DNA from: Clostridia bacterium
GTDB taxonomy: Bacteria; Bacillota; Clostridia; TANB77; CAG-508
Direction: 5' to 3'
Assembly (NCBI GenBank): GCA_017469445.1
Contig: JAFUGK010000001.1
Location: 62,001-126,000, forward strand
Length of the DNA stretch: 64,000 bases
The translations under genes were made by a program, and so were the position numbers. Of the stretch, positions 50,941 to 60,695 are shown piece after piece; positions within the stretch are counted from its first letter, which is position 1; every line of letters starts with the position of its first letter. A model generated the notes under the pieces. It made no database searches and was not told the origin of the DNA. It saw only the letters and a list, made by a program, of their open reading frames with translations.

Positions 50941-52066
50941 TTATATCTTTGTGCTTTGGCGTGAAATATTCAGCATAACCCCAACACCGCAAAGTAGAAT
51001 TATAAGTGCTGTTCCTCCATAGCTAAAGAATGGCAGAGGCATACCTGTAACAGGAATGCTTGCTGTTACAACTGCTATATTTATAATTGCTTGAAGTCCA
51101 ACTAATGCTGTTATTCCTACTGCTAATAAGCTTCCAAACATATCTGGCGCTTTCATAGATATTATTATTCCTCTCCATATAAATACTGCAAATAGTAAGA
51201 TTACTACTGCACATCCTACAAATCCTAGTTCTTCTGCTAATATTGAAAATATAAAATCATTATGTGGCTCTGGTATATATAAATACTTTTGCTTACTCTG
51301 TCCGAAGTCCTACTCCAAATAATCCTCCTGATCCTATTGCATATAAACCATTAATTTGTTGCCAGGCATATCCAGTTGGATCTGCCCAAGGATCTAGCCA
51401 TGCATTTATTCTATCCATTCTAAATCCTGCACCTTTTGTAAGTAGAAAAATTGCTCCTAAAATACCACCAGATAAACCAACTGTTAAGAAATGTGACAGT
51501 TTACTACCTGCGACCAACATCATTATAGATGTTACCCCTACTACTATAAGGGTTGCACTAAAGTGTTCTTGAAATACTAACAAAATTACTGCAGCAGGTG
51601 CTAAAATCATAAATGGTATAAAAAAACCATGTAGTATATTTTTTAATTTATCTCTATTTTTAGTTAAATAAGCTGCATAAAAAACTATAAAACCTATTTT
51701 GGCTAGTTCTGATGGCTGAAATGATGTAAATCCTAAGTTTATCCACCTTTTAGCTCCACCTGCTTCTATTCCTATTAATGGAACTATAGCCAGCAAACCT
51801 ATAGAACCTATATATGCTATTTTATAAAAAGGTTTATATATTCTATAATCTATTCTAGATATTATAAACATCGCAAACAAGCCAATTACCGCTGAAACCG
51901 CTTGTTTTTTTACATATGTATAACTGCTTCCAGTTTCAGAAAAAGATGATGGCGAACTTGCAGAAAGCACCATTATTATTCCCATTGCTAGTAACAATAA
52001 AACTGTTATGCAAAGGATAAAATCCATTGGTTTCTTTTTTTGTATTTCTTTTTTATTGTTAGCCAT
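50941..52066 (-). CDS. FtsW/SpoVE glycosyltransferase, +1 frameshift at CGG (51304-51302)
   Basis: The frames together encode about 374 residues, the normal SEDS family length. The first frame runs from MANNKKEIQKKKPMDFILCI to GSGGLFGVGL and then CGG ACA GAG TAA. Skipping one C gives GGA CAG AGT AAG: GQSKQKYLYIPEPHNDFIFS, the canonical continuation, then the C-terminal PVTGMPLPFFSYGGTALIIL. SEDS proteins polymerise lipid II with a partner PBP. Its position in the dcw cluster with the SpoVD-type PBP favours ftsW or spoVE. The gene is expected to be essential, so disruption by a simple mutation is unlikely. Confidence 0.9.
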
Positions 52067-52088
52067 CCTTTTTCTCCTTTCGATTAAT

Positions 52089-52307
52089 GACAGTGGACAC
52101 TTCTTTCCTATATGGTCTGTTGATTTAAGATATCTTCTTACAAATTATATCCACAAAGTAGCCAAACGTAGGCATTGCATTTTTCTTTCACTTACTGGGG
52201 ACACTTCTTAACTCCTAGACATTTCTTTTATGTTAAAAAGTGTCCCCAGTGAATTAGAAAACATCCAATGCCGGCTAAGATTTGGCGGACTCTTGTGCTA
52301 AATCATT
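52089..52307. repeat. Nested repeats between mraY and ftsW
   Basis: First a GACAGTGGACACTTCTTTCC fragment of the GGGGAC family (about 52089-52110), then family B copy 2 at 52158-52300. Inside copy 2, after TTTTTCTTTC, a hairpin ACTGGGGACACTTCTTAA ... AAGTGTCCCCAGT (about 52192-52252) replaces the short loop seen in copy 1, a repeat inserted within a repeat. Confidence 0.85.
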
Positions 52308-53285
52308 TTACACTGCATATAGTGCAATAATACAAGCAATAAGTGTCACCACACTAAATATTGAAACTATCTTATTTTCTCTCCAATTGCATAATTCAAA
52401 ATGATGATGAATTGGAGTCATTTTAAATATTCTTCTTCCTGTTTTTTTATAATAAAGTACTTGCAAAACAACTGATACTGTCTCTATTGTTGGCACTATT
52501 GCTATAAGTAATAATATCAATGGCATTCTAAAATATAGTGCAATTCCTGCAACAACTCCTCCTAGTAATAATGAGCCCGTATCTCCCATTATTACTTTTG
52601 CAGTATGTAAATTGAATAACAAAAATCCTAAGCAAGTTCCTACAACAACGCTTCCAAATACAGTTACCTCTTTTACATCAAACACCATAGATATTACTGT
52701 TAGATATGTCATAATAATTGCTGTTACACTTGTAGCCAATCCATCTATTCCATCTGTTAAATTAATTGCATTTGTTATTGCAAGTATAACAAATATTGCA
52801 AATGGAACATATATCCATGTTGGTAGTTCAATATATATTTTAAAAAATGGTATATATGTTGCTGTCCCTATTTTTAATACATTTAATAAATAATATACAA
52901 ATATTACTGCTACTATTAAAAGCCCTAACATTTTATATGCTGGTCTTAATCCTTTTGTATCTCTTAATACAACCTTCTTAAAATCGTCAATAAATCCAAC
53001 TATACTAAATCCTAGTGCCATAAGCACTAATGGGAATATTCGCATAGCAACCTCTACATCTGTTGAGTAATAATACAAAAATCCACTCGCTGATGTAAGT
53101 ATAACGCTTATCATTATAATTATTCCGCCCATTGTTGGCGTACCTTGCTTTACAATATGAGATTGTGGCCCATCTGCTCTTTCTGTCTGCCCCACTCTAA
53201 GTCTTTTTAATATTGGTATTATTATAATAGATTCAATAACAGTTATAGCAAAAGATAATAGTAGTACTTTTACTTGAAAGTCCAA
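52308..53285 (-). CDS. mraY: MraY, phospho-MurNAc-pentapeptide translocase
   Basis: 325 residues from the TTG at 53285, eight bases after AAGGAG; the GTG at 53294 overlaps that site. About ten membrane spans. Motifs: ADGPQSHIVKQGTPTMGGII, NAINLTDGIDGLATSVTAII, VIMGDTGSLLLGG and the C-terminal MTPIHHHFELCNW. It forms lipid I. It lies between ftsW and murE. Confidence 0.96.
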   Translation of the reverse strand: MDFQVKVLLLSFAITVIESIIIIPILKRLRVGQTERADGPQSHIVKQGTPTMGGIIIMISVILTSASGFLYYYSTDVEVAMRIFPLVLMALGFSIVGFIDDFKKVVLRDTKGLRPAYKMLGLLIVAVIFVYYLLNVLKIGTATYIPFFKIYIELPTWIYVPFAIFVILAITNAINLTDGIDGLATSVTAIIMTYLTVISMVFDVKEVTVFGSVVVGTCLGFLLFNLHTAKVIMGDTGSLLLGGVVAGIALYFRMPLILLLIAIVPTIETVSVVLQVLYYKKTGRRIFKMTPIHHHFELCNWRENKIVSIFSVVTLIACIIALYAV

Positions 53286-53307
53286 AAATTTCACTCCTTA
53301 CTTTTAC

Positions 53308-54777
53308 TTATAATTCTTCTATTATTTGTTTAACTAGTTTTCTTTCATCAAAATCGTATTTAACTCCATTTATTTCTTGATACGGTTCATGTCCTTTTCC
53401 CGCTAGCACAATAACGTCTCGTTTATTTGCCATTTTTATTGCCTCTTTTATTGCTTCTTTTCTGTCTTCTATACATATATATTTGCCATTTGTCTTTTTA
53501 ATTCCTGCTTCAATTTGTTTTATTATTTTTAGTGGTTCTTCTGTTCTTGGATTATCTGATGTTATTATTGTAAAGTCTGCTATTTTTCCAGATATTTCTC
53601 CCATTAATGGCCTTTTACTAGAATCTCTATCTCCTCCACATCCAAAAACACAAATTAGCTTTCCTTTAGCATAATCCTTCAATGCAGAAAGTATACTTTC
53701 TAAACTTTCAGGTGAATGTGCATAATCTATCATTATTGTTATATTTTTATCATTTTCTACAAGTTCACTTCTACCTGGTACCTTTATGTTTAGTAAAGCT
53801 TCGTTTATTTGCTCTGCATTAGCTCCAAATTCCATAGCTACACAAATAGCAGCTAAAGAATTATATACACTAAATCTACCAGGTACTCCTACTTTTACTC
53901 TTTCATTTCTCTCTCCAATTTTAACTTTAAAATCTACAGTCTCGCTAGTTACTGTGATGTCTTTTGCTAATACTTTACATGGGTTATCTATTCCATATGT
54001 TTTTATTTCGCATGGTAAATCCATTTTAGCTAATTTCTGTACATGAAGATCATCTGCATTTATATATGCTTTTTTACACATACTAAAAAGTTTTAATTTT
54101 GAATTGAAATAATCTTCCATATCTGGATGTTCTTTTGGGCTTATATGATCTTTTTGAAAATTAGTAAATACCCCTACTTCAAATTCTAAACCTGCAACTC
54201 TATCTAATTTTAAGCTTTGTGAAGATACTTCCATAACAACTACATCTACTTTTTCTTTGGCCATTTTTGCAAATAATCGTTGTAACTCTAAACTATCTGG
54301 AGTTGTTCTATCACTATCTTCTAATTTTTCCTCTCCTATGTATTTAGCTATTGTTCCTATTAGTCCTACTTTCTTTCCTTGCTTTTCTAATATAGATTTT
54401 ATCATAAAGCTTGTTGTTGTTTTTCCCTTTGTTCCAGTAATTCCAACTAATTTAAATTTTTTAGCCGGATTTTTATAAAAATTTTGTGCAGATATTGCCA
54501 AACTATATCTAGTACTTGGTGCTACTATTAATGTAATATCTGATGGAATCTTTAATTTTTTCAAATCTGTTCCTTCTTCTACCATAACAGCAACTGCGCC
54601 ATTTTTTATTGCATCAGAAATATAATCATTTCCATCTACATTAAATCCTTTTATAGCAATAAACATTGAGTCTTTCTCTATTTTTCTTGAATCGCTTTCT
54701 ATTTGTTTTATATCTAAATCTAAATTTCCCTTTGCTTTTAAGCCTTCTAAACCAGATAATATCTTTTTTAGTTCCAT
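53308..54777 (-). CDS. murE: MurE, UDP-MurNAc-tripeptide synthetase
   Basis: 489 residues. ATP loop GITGTKGKTTTSFMIKSIL, DRTTPDSLELQRLFAKM, and the C-terminal ligase part with CVFGCGGDRDSSKRPLMGEI. The substrate motif TSDNPRTEEP (DNPR) indicates addition of meso-diaminopimelate. It lies between mraY and spoVD; TTAGGAG precedes the ATG. Confidence 0.96.
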   Translation of the reverse strand: MELKKILSGLEGLKAKGNLDLDIKQIESDSRKIEKDSMFIAIKGFNVDGNDYISDAIKNGAVAVMVEEGTDLKKLKIPSDITLIVAPSTRYSLAISAQNFYKNPAKKFKLVGITGTKGKTTTSFMIKSILEKQGKKVGLIGTIAKYIGEEKLEDSDRTTPDSLELQRLFAKMAKEKVDVVVMEVSSQSLKLDRVAGLEFEVGVFTNFQKDHISPKEHPDMEDYFNSKLKLFSMCKKAYINADDLHVQKLAKMDLPCEIKTYGIDNPCKVLAKDITVTSETVDFKVKIGERNERVKVGVPGRFSVYNSLAAICVAMEFGANAEQINEALLNIKVPGRSELVENDKNITIMIDYAHSPESLESILSALKDYAKGKLICVFGCGGDRDSSKRPLMGEISGKIADFTIITSDNPRTEEPLKIIKQIEAGIKKTNGKYICIEDRKEAIKEAIKMANKRDVIVLAGKGHEPYQEINGVKYDFDERKLVKQIIEEL

Positions 54778-54905
54778 TTTTTATCTCCTAAATAATATAA
54801 TTTTCCTTTTACATTATATAATTATTTTTTATTTTTGTATATATTTTAGAAAATTTTTATTAAATTTTTTAATAAAATCTATCCTAAAAAAATTATATTT
54901 GTGTT

Positions 54906-56901
54906 TTACTCAGATATTCTTACTTCTATTTTACTTCCTTTTATAACCTTTACCCCAGGCTTTGGCATTTGCTCTGTTATTATCATATCATTGTTTATTT
55001 CTTGTACATCACTATTTATATTTAATTCTATTCCAAGTTCTTTTAATAAGTTTTTAGCCTCTTTTATTGTTTTTTCCCTTAATTCTGGCACTTCTACTTC
55101 TTCTAGAATTTCTATTTCTTCTTTCTTATCTTTATTAGCTTCTAAATATTCTAGTACATCTGTTAGTACTTGCCCTGCAACCGGTGCAGCTATACCTCCT
55201 CCCTGGTGTCCACCTTCTCCTGTTGGGTTGTACAAAGTAACTAATATTACTACTTGTGGATCTGAAATAGGTGCTACTCCCATAAAAGATGCCACATATT
55301 TACCTGTATTTACTCCATCTTCTGAGGTTCCTGTTTTTCCTCCAACTATATATCCTTTCACTCTTGCATTTTTTCCAGTTCCTTCATTTACTACAGAACT
55401 CATCATATCTAATACTTCATTTGCAGTTTTTTCTGAAATAGCTCTTCCTACTTCTTTTACTGGATACTCTGTTATTTCACCTGTCACTGGATTTATACTC
55501 TTTTTTACTAATCTAGGTTCAACCTTTCTTCCCTTGTTTGCAATTGCACTTACTGCTGTTACTAGTTGTATAGGTGTTATTTTAAATCTTTGTCCAAATG
55601 CGATTGTAGCAAGTTCAACAGGTCCTACTTTTTTTTCATCTAAAAATATACTATTTGCTTCTCCTGGAAGTGTTATTCCTGTTTTTTCTAGCAATCCAAA
55701 CTTTTTTAAATATTCATAATATTTTTCTTTTCCTATCTTCTGACCTAGTCCAATAAATACTGGGTTACATGAATTCATTAATGCTTTTCTTAAGCTCTCT
55801 GGTCCATGTGGTCTATAATATCTCCAACATTTTATCCTTACACCTGCAACCTCAATATACCCTACACAGCAAAATTCTCCTTCTTTATCTGTTGTAGTTA
55901 TTCCTTCTTCTAAGGCCGCTGATGCTGTTATCAATTTAAATACTGAACCTGGTTCATAACTGTCTGCTATTGCCTTATTTCTCCACATTTTTTGCAAACT
56001 TGTTGTTTTATCTTTTTGGCTCATTGTTTCCCACACAGTTTTTAATTCATCTGAGTTAATTTCATATGGATTATTCAAATCATATTCTGGATATGTAGTC
56101 ATTGCTAGTATATCTCCAGTTTTAGGGTTCATTATAACTATATTTCCACCATCTGTACACACATTATCTATACATGCCTGTTTTAAATATTTTTCTGCAA
56201 TTGATTGAATTGTTAAATCTATTGATAATATCAGGTTTTCCCCGTTTTCCGGTTCTAAAAATTCTTCTTTTTCTCCTTCTATTTCTCCACCGTTTTGCAT
56301 CTGTAATTTTTAATATTTTACCATTTGTTCCTTTTAATATATCATCATACTTTGCTTCTAACCCATCTAGTCCTTGATTATCACTCCCACAAAACCCTAT
56401 AACATGTGAAGCCAATGTTCCATATGGATAATATCTCTTAGAATCTTCATCTATATTAACCCCTTTTTCAATATTATTTTCTAAAAGATATTTTCTAAGT
56501 TCATCTGTTTTATCTTTATCGCATCTAGAAGCAATCGTTTCTATAGAACTTCTTTTATTAACTTTTTTTGAAACTTTCTCATAATCTAAATCAAAAATAT
56601 CACAAAAAGCATTAATCAGCCCTTCTTTCTTATCTTTTGGTATATTTAATGGATTTATAGTAACTATCTCAGCGGAAGCACTTGTTGCTAATATATTTTT
56701 ACATGTTGCATCATACATTGTACCTCTTTTAGCTGTTATCCTTCTAGATAATGTTTGTTGTTCATGTGCACCAAGTTTTAAATCGTTTCCATCTATAAAT
56801 TGTATAACAGCAATTCTAGCAATTAATCCTAAACATATTAATATAGAAATTATTATTATATATAACAATCTTTTTTTCATTTTTATATTTGAAAATACCA
56901 T
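54906..56901 (-). CDS. SpoVD/FtsI-type class B PBP, +1 frameshift at CGG (56292-56290)
   Basis: The two frames together give about 664 residues. The first frame has the membrane anchor (LLYIIIISILICLGLIARIA), the PBP dimer domain and TNGKILKITDA-Lys, then CGG TGG AGA. Skipping the C gives GGT GGA GAA (GGEIEGEKEEFLEPENG) and the TDAKG(R/G)E context of the family. The transpeptidase domain has the SxxK motif YEPGSVFKLITAS, SCN (LMNSCNPVF) and KTG (GGKTGTSED). One PASTA domain closes the protein (EVPELREKTIKEAKNLLKEL). PASTA favours SpoVD or a clostridial FtsI; the two cannot be separated here. Confidence 0.9.
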
Positions 56902-56914
56902 TGTTCACCCACCA

Positions 56915-56959
56915 AAAAAAGAAACTCTTTAAATAATTTTATTAAAGAATTTCTTTTTT
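56915..56959 (-). terminator. Internal hairpin between ftsL-like gene and spoVD
   Basis: AAAAAGAAATTCTTTAA and TTAAAGAGTTTCTTTTTT arms on the minus strand with one mismatch and a T-run. It may lower transcription of the downstream dcw genes. Confidence 0.6.
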
Positions 56960-56975
56960 ATTCTATATTATATTT

Positions 56976-57521
56976 TTAAAATATGTTTTTAATATAATCT
57001 ATAATAATTTCAAAAATATTTTTACTTTTATCAAGTTGTATCTCTTCTGCAGCCCCTTCAACATGATCCTGTTTTGGTAATGAAATATACCTTGTTTGGC
57101 TACTTGAAGCCTTCTGCATACCTAGCTGTTCTCGTGCAATTCTTTCTACTTCGCTTAGATTTAAGCTATTTTCAATGCTTACTTCCAGTTGTTCATTTTC
57201 TTTTTGTATAAGTGATAATTCTGCTTCTGAAGCTTTTAATTTTGAAAAGCTTTCATCAATTTGAGAATTTCTATAACTCATAGCAAATAGTACTGCAAAT
57301 CCAATTAGTAAATATAATACACATTTTATTTTTTTACCTTTTGATTTTGCTTTAACTTTTTGCTCAGTTTTTTCGTTTTGTTTTTTGTTAGTTCCTTTTA
57401 ATGTCGTACTTTTTTTCTTCTGTATAGGCTTTTTCTTTTGGTTTGGAATATAGTCTGGCTTTAGTTTTCTTGGGCTTGTTTCATAAATATATCTACTATT
57501 ATAATTTCTGTTACCAGCCAT
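56976..57521 (-). CDS. FtsL/DivIC-like cell division protein
   Basis: 181 residues from the ATG at 57521, eight bases after GGAGG. A long basic Lys/Gln-rich cytoplasmic part (about 90 residues), one membrane span (CVLYLLIGFAVLFAMSY), then a leucine-zipper-like outer coiled coil (SFSKLKASEAELSLIQKENE) and LSEVERIAREQLGMQ, the septum-formation-initiator signature. Located between rsmH and the class B PBP, the normal ftsL place. The rsmH stop overlaps its ribosome site. Confidence 0.82.
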   Translation of the reverse strand: MAGNRNYNSRYIYETSPRKLKPDYIPNQKKKPIQKKKSTTLKGTNKKQNEKTEQKVKAKSKGKKIKCVLYLLIGFAVLFAMSYRNSQIDESFSKLKASEAELSLIQKENEQLEVSIENSLNLSEVERIAREQLGMQKASSSQTRYISLPKQDHVEGAAEEIQLDKSKNIFEIIIDYIKNIF

Positions 57522-57535
57522 ATATTCCACCTCCT

Positions 57536-58470
57536 CTATAACCTTTCAAATATTCTTAATTTTGCACTTTTGCTTCTAGTATTATCCTTTATTTCTTTTT
57601 CTGTTGGTAATATTGGCTTTTTTGTAATAATATTACCTAGTTTTTCTCTACCACAAACACAATATGGTAAATCTTTTGGACATGTACATTTCCCGCAGTG
57701 CATCCATATATGCATTTTTTACTGCTCTATCTTCTAGCGAATGAAATGTAATTATACATAGTCTTCCCCCAGAATTTAATGCCCTAATTGAATTTATAAC
57801 TGTATTATATAATGGCTCTATTTCATTATTTACTTCTATTCTTATTGCTTGGAATGTTCTTTTAGCAGGATGTCCTTCTTTATGCTTTGCAAATTCAGGT
57901 ATTGCATTTTCTATTATTTGCACTAATTGTTTAGTTGTTTGAATTTGTGCATTTCTTCTTACTTCACATATTTTTTTTGCTATCTGCCTTGAAAATTTTT
58001 CTTCACCATATTCATATATGATTTTTGCTAATTTATCTTCTTTATAATTATTTACAATATATTTAGCAGTTAGCTCTTGTGTCTTATCCATTCTCATGTC
58101 GAGTTCTGCATCTTTTATATAGCTAAATCCTCTAGTTTCTTCATCAATTTGGTAGGAAGATACACCTAAATCCAATAATATTCCATCTACTTTGTCTATT
58201 TCCATTTCTTGCAATATCTGTTTTATATTGTCATGATTGTTATTTATAAATTTTATATTTTTAAATGCCTTCAATTTCTCTTTTGATGCTTCTATCGCTT
58301 CTTTATCTCTGTCAATTCCTATTAATAAGCCTGTACCGATTCAATTTTTTTGCAATTTCATAGCTATGCCCTGCACCGCCTAATGTCCCATCTACATATA
58401 TCTTTCCTTCTTGTATGTTAAGGCCTTCTATACATTCTTCTAATAGTACAGGTTTATGATTAAACTCCAT
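57536..58470 (-). CDS. rsmH: RsmH (MraW) 16S rRNA m4C1402 methyltransferase, two +1 frameshifts at CGG
   Basis: Read with two +1 shifts, the gene encodes 310 residues, the normal RsmH length. Segment 1 (58470 down): [20 protein letters not shown] ... [16 protein letters not shown] then CGG at 58338-58336; skipping C gives GGTACAGGC ([17 protein letters not shown]), the SAM-binding site. Segment 2 holds [20 protein letters not shown] and [19 protein letters not shown], then CGG at 57695-57693; skipping C gives [20 protein letters not shown] and the C-terminal [15 protein letters not shown], ending TAG at 57538-57536. Two independent identical lesions in one housekeeping gene argue against ordinary decay. 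Confidence 0.92.
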
Positions 58471-58820
58471 GTTTTACTTTCCTTCCTAAAGGCATAAAAA
58501 TTCAGCCTAAAAAAGAATTCAAATATTAGAACAAACAGTTGGTAAGAAAATTATACCAACTGTCCATCCTTTATAGATTTTTAATTTCTTTTGTTTCTCC
58601 TTTAGCTTATCTTTTGTATTTTTAATTTCTTTTGTTATATATATAATTTTACTTTTGTAAATTACATATCATTTATCTTATGTTACATTTAAATTCTTTT
58701 GTATTTAAATAAGCATTTGTCTTTTTTAAATACTTTATCTTTTGAGTAAATTCCTTAAATTATTTTATCTTTTGTATCTTTTATTTTTTCTTTTGTACTT
58801 TTATATAAACTTTTAACAAG
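58471..58820. other. 350-base spacer between mraZ and rsmH
   Basis: mraZ and rsmH are usually nearly contiguous. Here the gap holds about ten copies of ACAAAAG/CAAAAGATA-like sequence on the minus strand and a hairpin ACAGTTGGTA / TACCAACTGT (58538-58563). A short open frame without any start codon (ending in FLPTVCSNI) crosses the hairpin. No gene can be supported. Confidence 0.6.
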
Positions 58821-59252
58821 TTATATACCTAAAAAATCCATTTTTTCTGCTATTTCATCTGCAGAAATGTTTTCACTGCTATTATGTTTTGTCCATTTTT
58901 CTCTGTTCCATATTTCTATTCTGTTTCCTACACCTATAACAATTATTTCTTTGTCCATTCCAGCGTATTCTCTTAAGTTTGCTGCTACTAAAAATCTACC
59001 TTGCTTATCCATCTCACATTCTGTAGCCCCAGATAAGAAAAATCTAACAAAATCTCTAGCATTTTTATTAGTTAGTGGAAGTGTTTTTAATTTTTCCTCA
59101 AAATTTGCCCACTCATTTTGTGAAAAGCCAAACAAACAGCCATCAAGTCCCTTGGTTAATATAAACTTTTCTCCCATATCTTCTCTCAATTTGGCTGGCA
59201 TTATAACTCTTCCTTTTGCATCTAAAGAATGTTCATATTCACCAATTAGCAC
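58821..59252 (-). CDS. mraZ: MraZ, transcriptional repressor of the dcw cluster
   Basis: 143 residues, GTG start seven bases after GAGGTG. Two SpoVT/AbrB-like repeats: [20 protein letters not shown] and [20 protein letters not shown], both with the DxxGR signature. MraZ binds direct repeats upstream of its own gene; four such boxes are present. It is first in the cluster. Confidence 0.96.
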   Translation of the reverse strand: MLIGEYEHSLDAKGRVIMPAKLREDMGEKFILTKGLDGCLFGFSQNEWANFEEKLKTLPLTNKNARDFVRFFLSGATECEMDKQGRFLVAANLREYAGMDKEIIVIGVGNRIEIWNREKWTKHNSSENISADEIAEKMDFLGI

Positions 59253-59268
59253 TTTGTTTCACCTCATT

Positions 59269-59305
59269 CCACTTTTTCACCACTTTGTTCCACTTCTCTC
59301 CACTT
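59269..59305 (-). promoter_or_regulatory. MraZ operator, four AAGTGG boxes
   Basis: Minus strand AAGTGG at 59305-59300, 59295-59290, 59285-59280 and 59274-59269, spaced 10, 10 and 11 bases, between the promoter and the mraZ start. Repeats of about one helical turn are the known MraZ binding arrangement. Confidence 0.93.
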
Positions 59306-59312
59306 CACCTAA

Positions 59313-59341
59313 ATTTTAATACAAGAATTTCTTTTTTGCAA
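59313..59341 (-). promoter_or_regulatory. mraZ (dcw) promoter
   Basis: Minus strand: TTGCAA at 59341-59336, 17-base spacer, TAAAAT at 59318-59313, directly upstream of the MraZ boxes. Confidence 0.75.
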
Positions 59342-59417
59342 TAGTTTTTTTAAAATTTTTTTATTATTATTTTTAGAATCTTCTCTAACCTTTAATTATC
59401 TAAGGTTCTGCGAATTA

Positions 59418-59452
59418 AAAAAATGCATTTGCTAATTGCAAATGCATTTTTT
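59418..59452 (-). terminator. Terminator after the acidic protein gene
   Basis: A 15-bp perfect stem (59418-59432 with 59438-59452), AAAAAATGCATTTGC and complement, with T-run on the minus strand. Confidence 0.88.
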
Positions 59453-59453
59453 A

Positions 59454-60635
59454 TTACCAATTTAATGGTCCTCTTATACGAGATCCATGTCCATCATGTA
59501 TTGTTTTCTCTTGTTCTTCCTCTTCATCATCTATTTCCTTTATATCAACTTCATCATCTTTTCCTTCTTTTACTTCTTTCTCTTTTTCTCTAAAATTTTC
59601 AGCCTCATCATGCATATTTTTATTGCTTTTCTTATGCATCATTTCATCCACTTCATCAGTTGTATATGCAGTTATCCCCCTGTCATTTGCAGTATACATA
59701 TCTGCTGTAAAATACTCTCCAGTATTCAAATCCCTTCTAACTTTTTTCATTTCAAGTGGTTCCCATGGTTCAAGTTTTGCCGAAAAACTAAATTCATCAT
59801 TTCCTTTTATTTTTAGTTCAGCTTTTATTATTTCTCTTTTTATATCTTGTCCATCATTTCCTAATTCTATTGCTGTGACTCTATCTGGATTTTTTGATGT
59901 TTCTATGCTGTTAAGTTCCTTTACTTTACCTGTTTTAACATCCTCTCCTACTACTTTAAATTCATTATTTTTTAAATGAACAATTTGTACAAAACCTTTA
60001 AAATTATTAGCCTCTGGAACCATTTTATAAAATTCAATATCTCTTATTTCTGTGTGTGCGTCTATTTCATTTGGATCAATTCCTAGATTTTTTGCAATAA
60101 TATTTACTTCTTCATCTAGTGTTTTAGCATCTTCAAGTTCATTTTCTTCTTTTTCATCTTTATTATCTTCTTTAAGTTCTTCGTTATTTTCTGAATTTTT
60201 TTCTTGATTATTTTCTCTTTCTTTTTCATTCTCTTTTTCTAGTTCTTCTTTTATACTATGTTCTTTATCTAGTTCTTCTAAATCTATTTGACCATTTTTA
60301 AAATCTATTTGTTTTGAAAGTTCTGGGATTTTTTCTACTTTTTCTAGATAATCTTTAGAAAATTCTACTTTTCCACTATCATCTATTGTTGCAATTAGGT
60401 CTCCGTTTTTATCATATACTTCATAAAAAATTTTTGCTAACTCTTCTCTTTCATCTAATTTTTCCACTACAAATACATCCTCTTTTGCAAAGGAAAGATG
60501 ATTTCTGTCTCCTTTTACAAGTTCAAACTTTTTAAAGTAAAATATATCTTTTATCTTTTCCATTTCCATTTCAGTTTCTGCTATATCTTTTACTTTCTTT
60601 CCTGTTTCTGTTACATTTAATTTTTCTTTTTCCAT
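59454..60635 (-). CDS. Acidic hypothetical protein, 393 residues
   Basis: Start ATG at 60635 after AAAGGAAAAG. No signal peptide and no membrane span. The N-terminal 100 residues hold a small beta-rich unit (FFYEVYDKNGDLIATIDDSG-like, exactly IFYEVYDKNGDLIATIDDSG). A central stretch of about 60 residues is almost pure Glu/Lys/Asn and likely disordered or coiled. A second beta-rich unit (FKGFVQIVHLKNNEFKVVGE ... VTAIELGNDGQ) follows, with an acidic tail ending GSRIRGPLNW. Not recognised. Downstream of the sortase gene; a joint transcript is possible. Confidence 0.65.
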   Translation of the reverse strand: MEKEKLNVTETGKKVKDIAETEMEMEKIKDIFYFKKFELVKGDRNHLSFAKEDVFVVEKLDEREELAKIFYEVYDKNGDLIATIDDSGKVEFSKDYLEKVEKIPELSKQIDFKNGQIDLEELDKEHSIKEELEKENEKERENNQEKNSENNEELKEDNKDEKEENELEDAKTLDEEVNIIAKNLGIDPNEIDAHTEIRDIEFYKMVPEANNFKGFVQIVHLKNNEFKVVGEDVKTGKVKELNSIETSKNPDRVTAIELGNDGQDIKREIIKAELKIKGNDEFSFSAKLEPWEPLEMKKVRRDLNTGEYFTADMYTANDRGITAYTTDEVDEMMHKKSNKNMHDEAENFREKEKEVKEGKDDEVDIKEIDDEEEEQEKTIHDGHGSRIRGPLNW

Positions 60636-60695
60636 ATATTTCACTTTTCCTTTCTACTTAGCATAAAACCTCCATATAAAATTATATGAAGGATT

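Noticed and set aside
58540..58660. Short Lys-rich open frame ending in GIIFLPTVCSNI between mraZ and rsmH
   Set aside because: No start codon or ribosome site; it crosses a hairpin and repeats.
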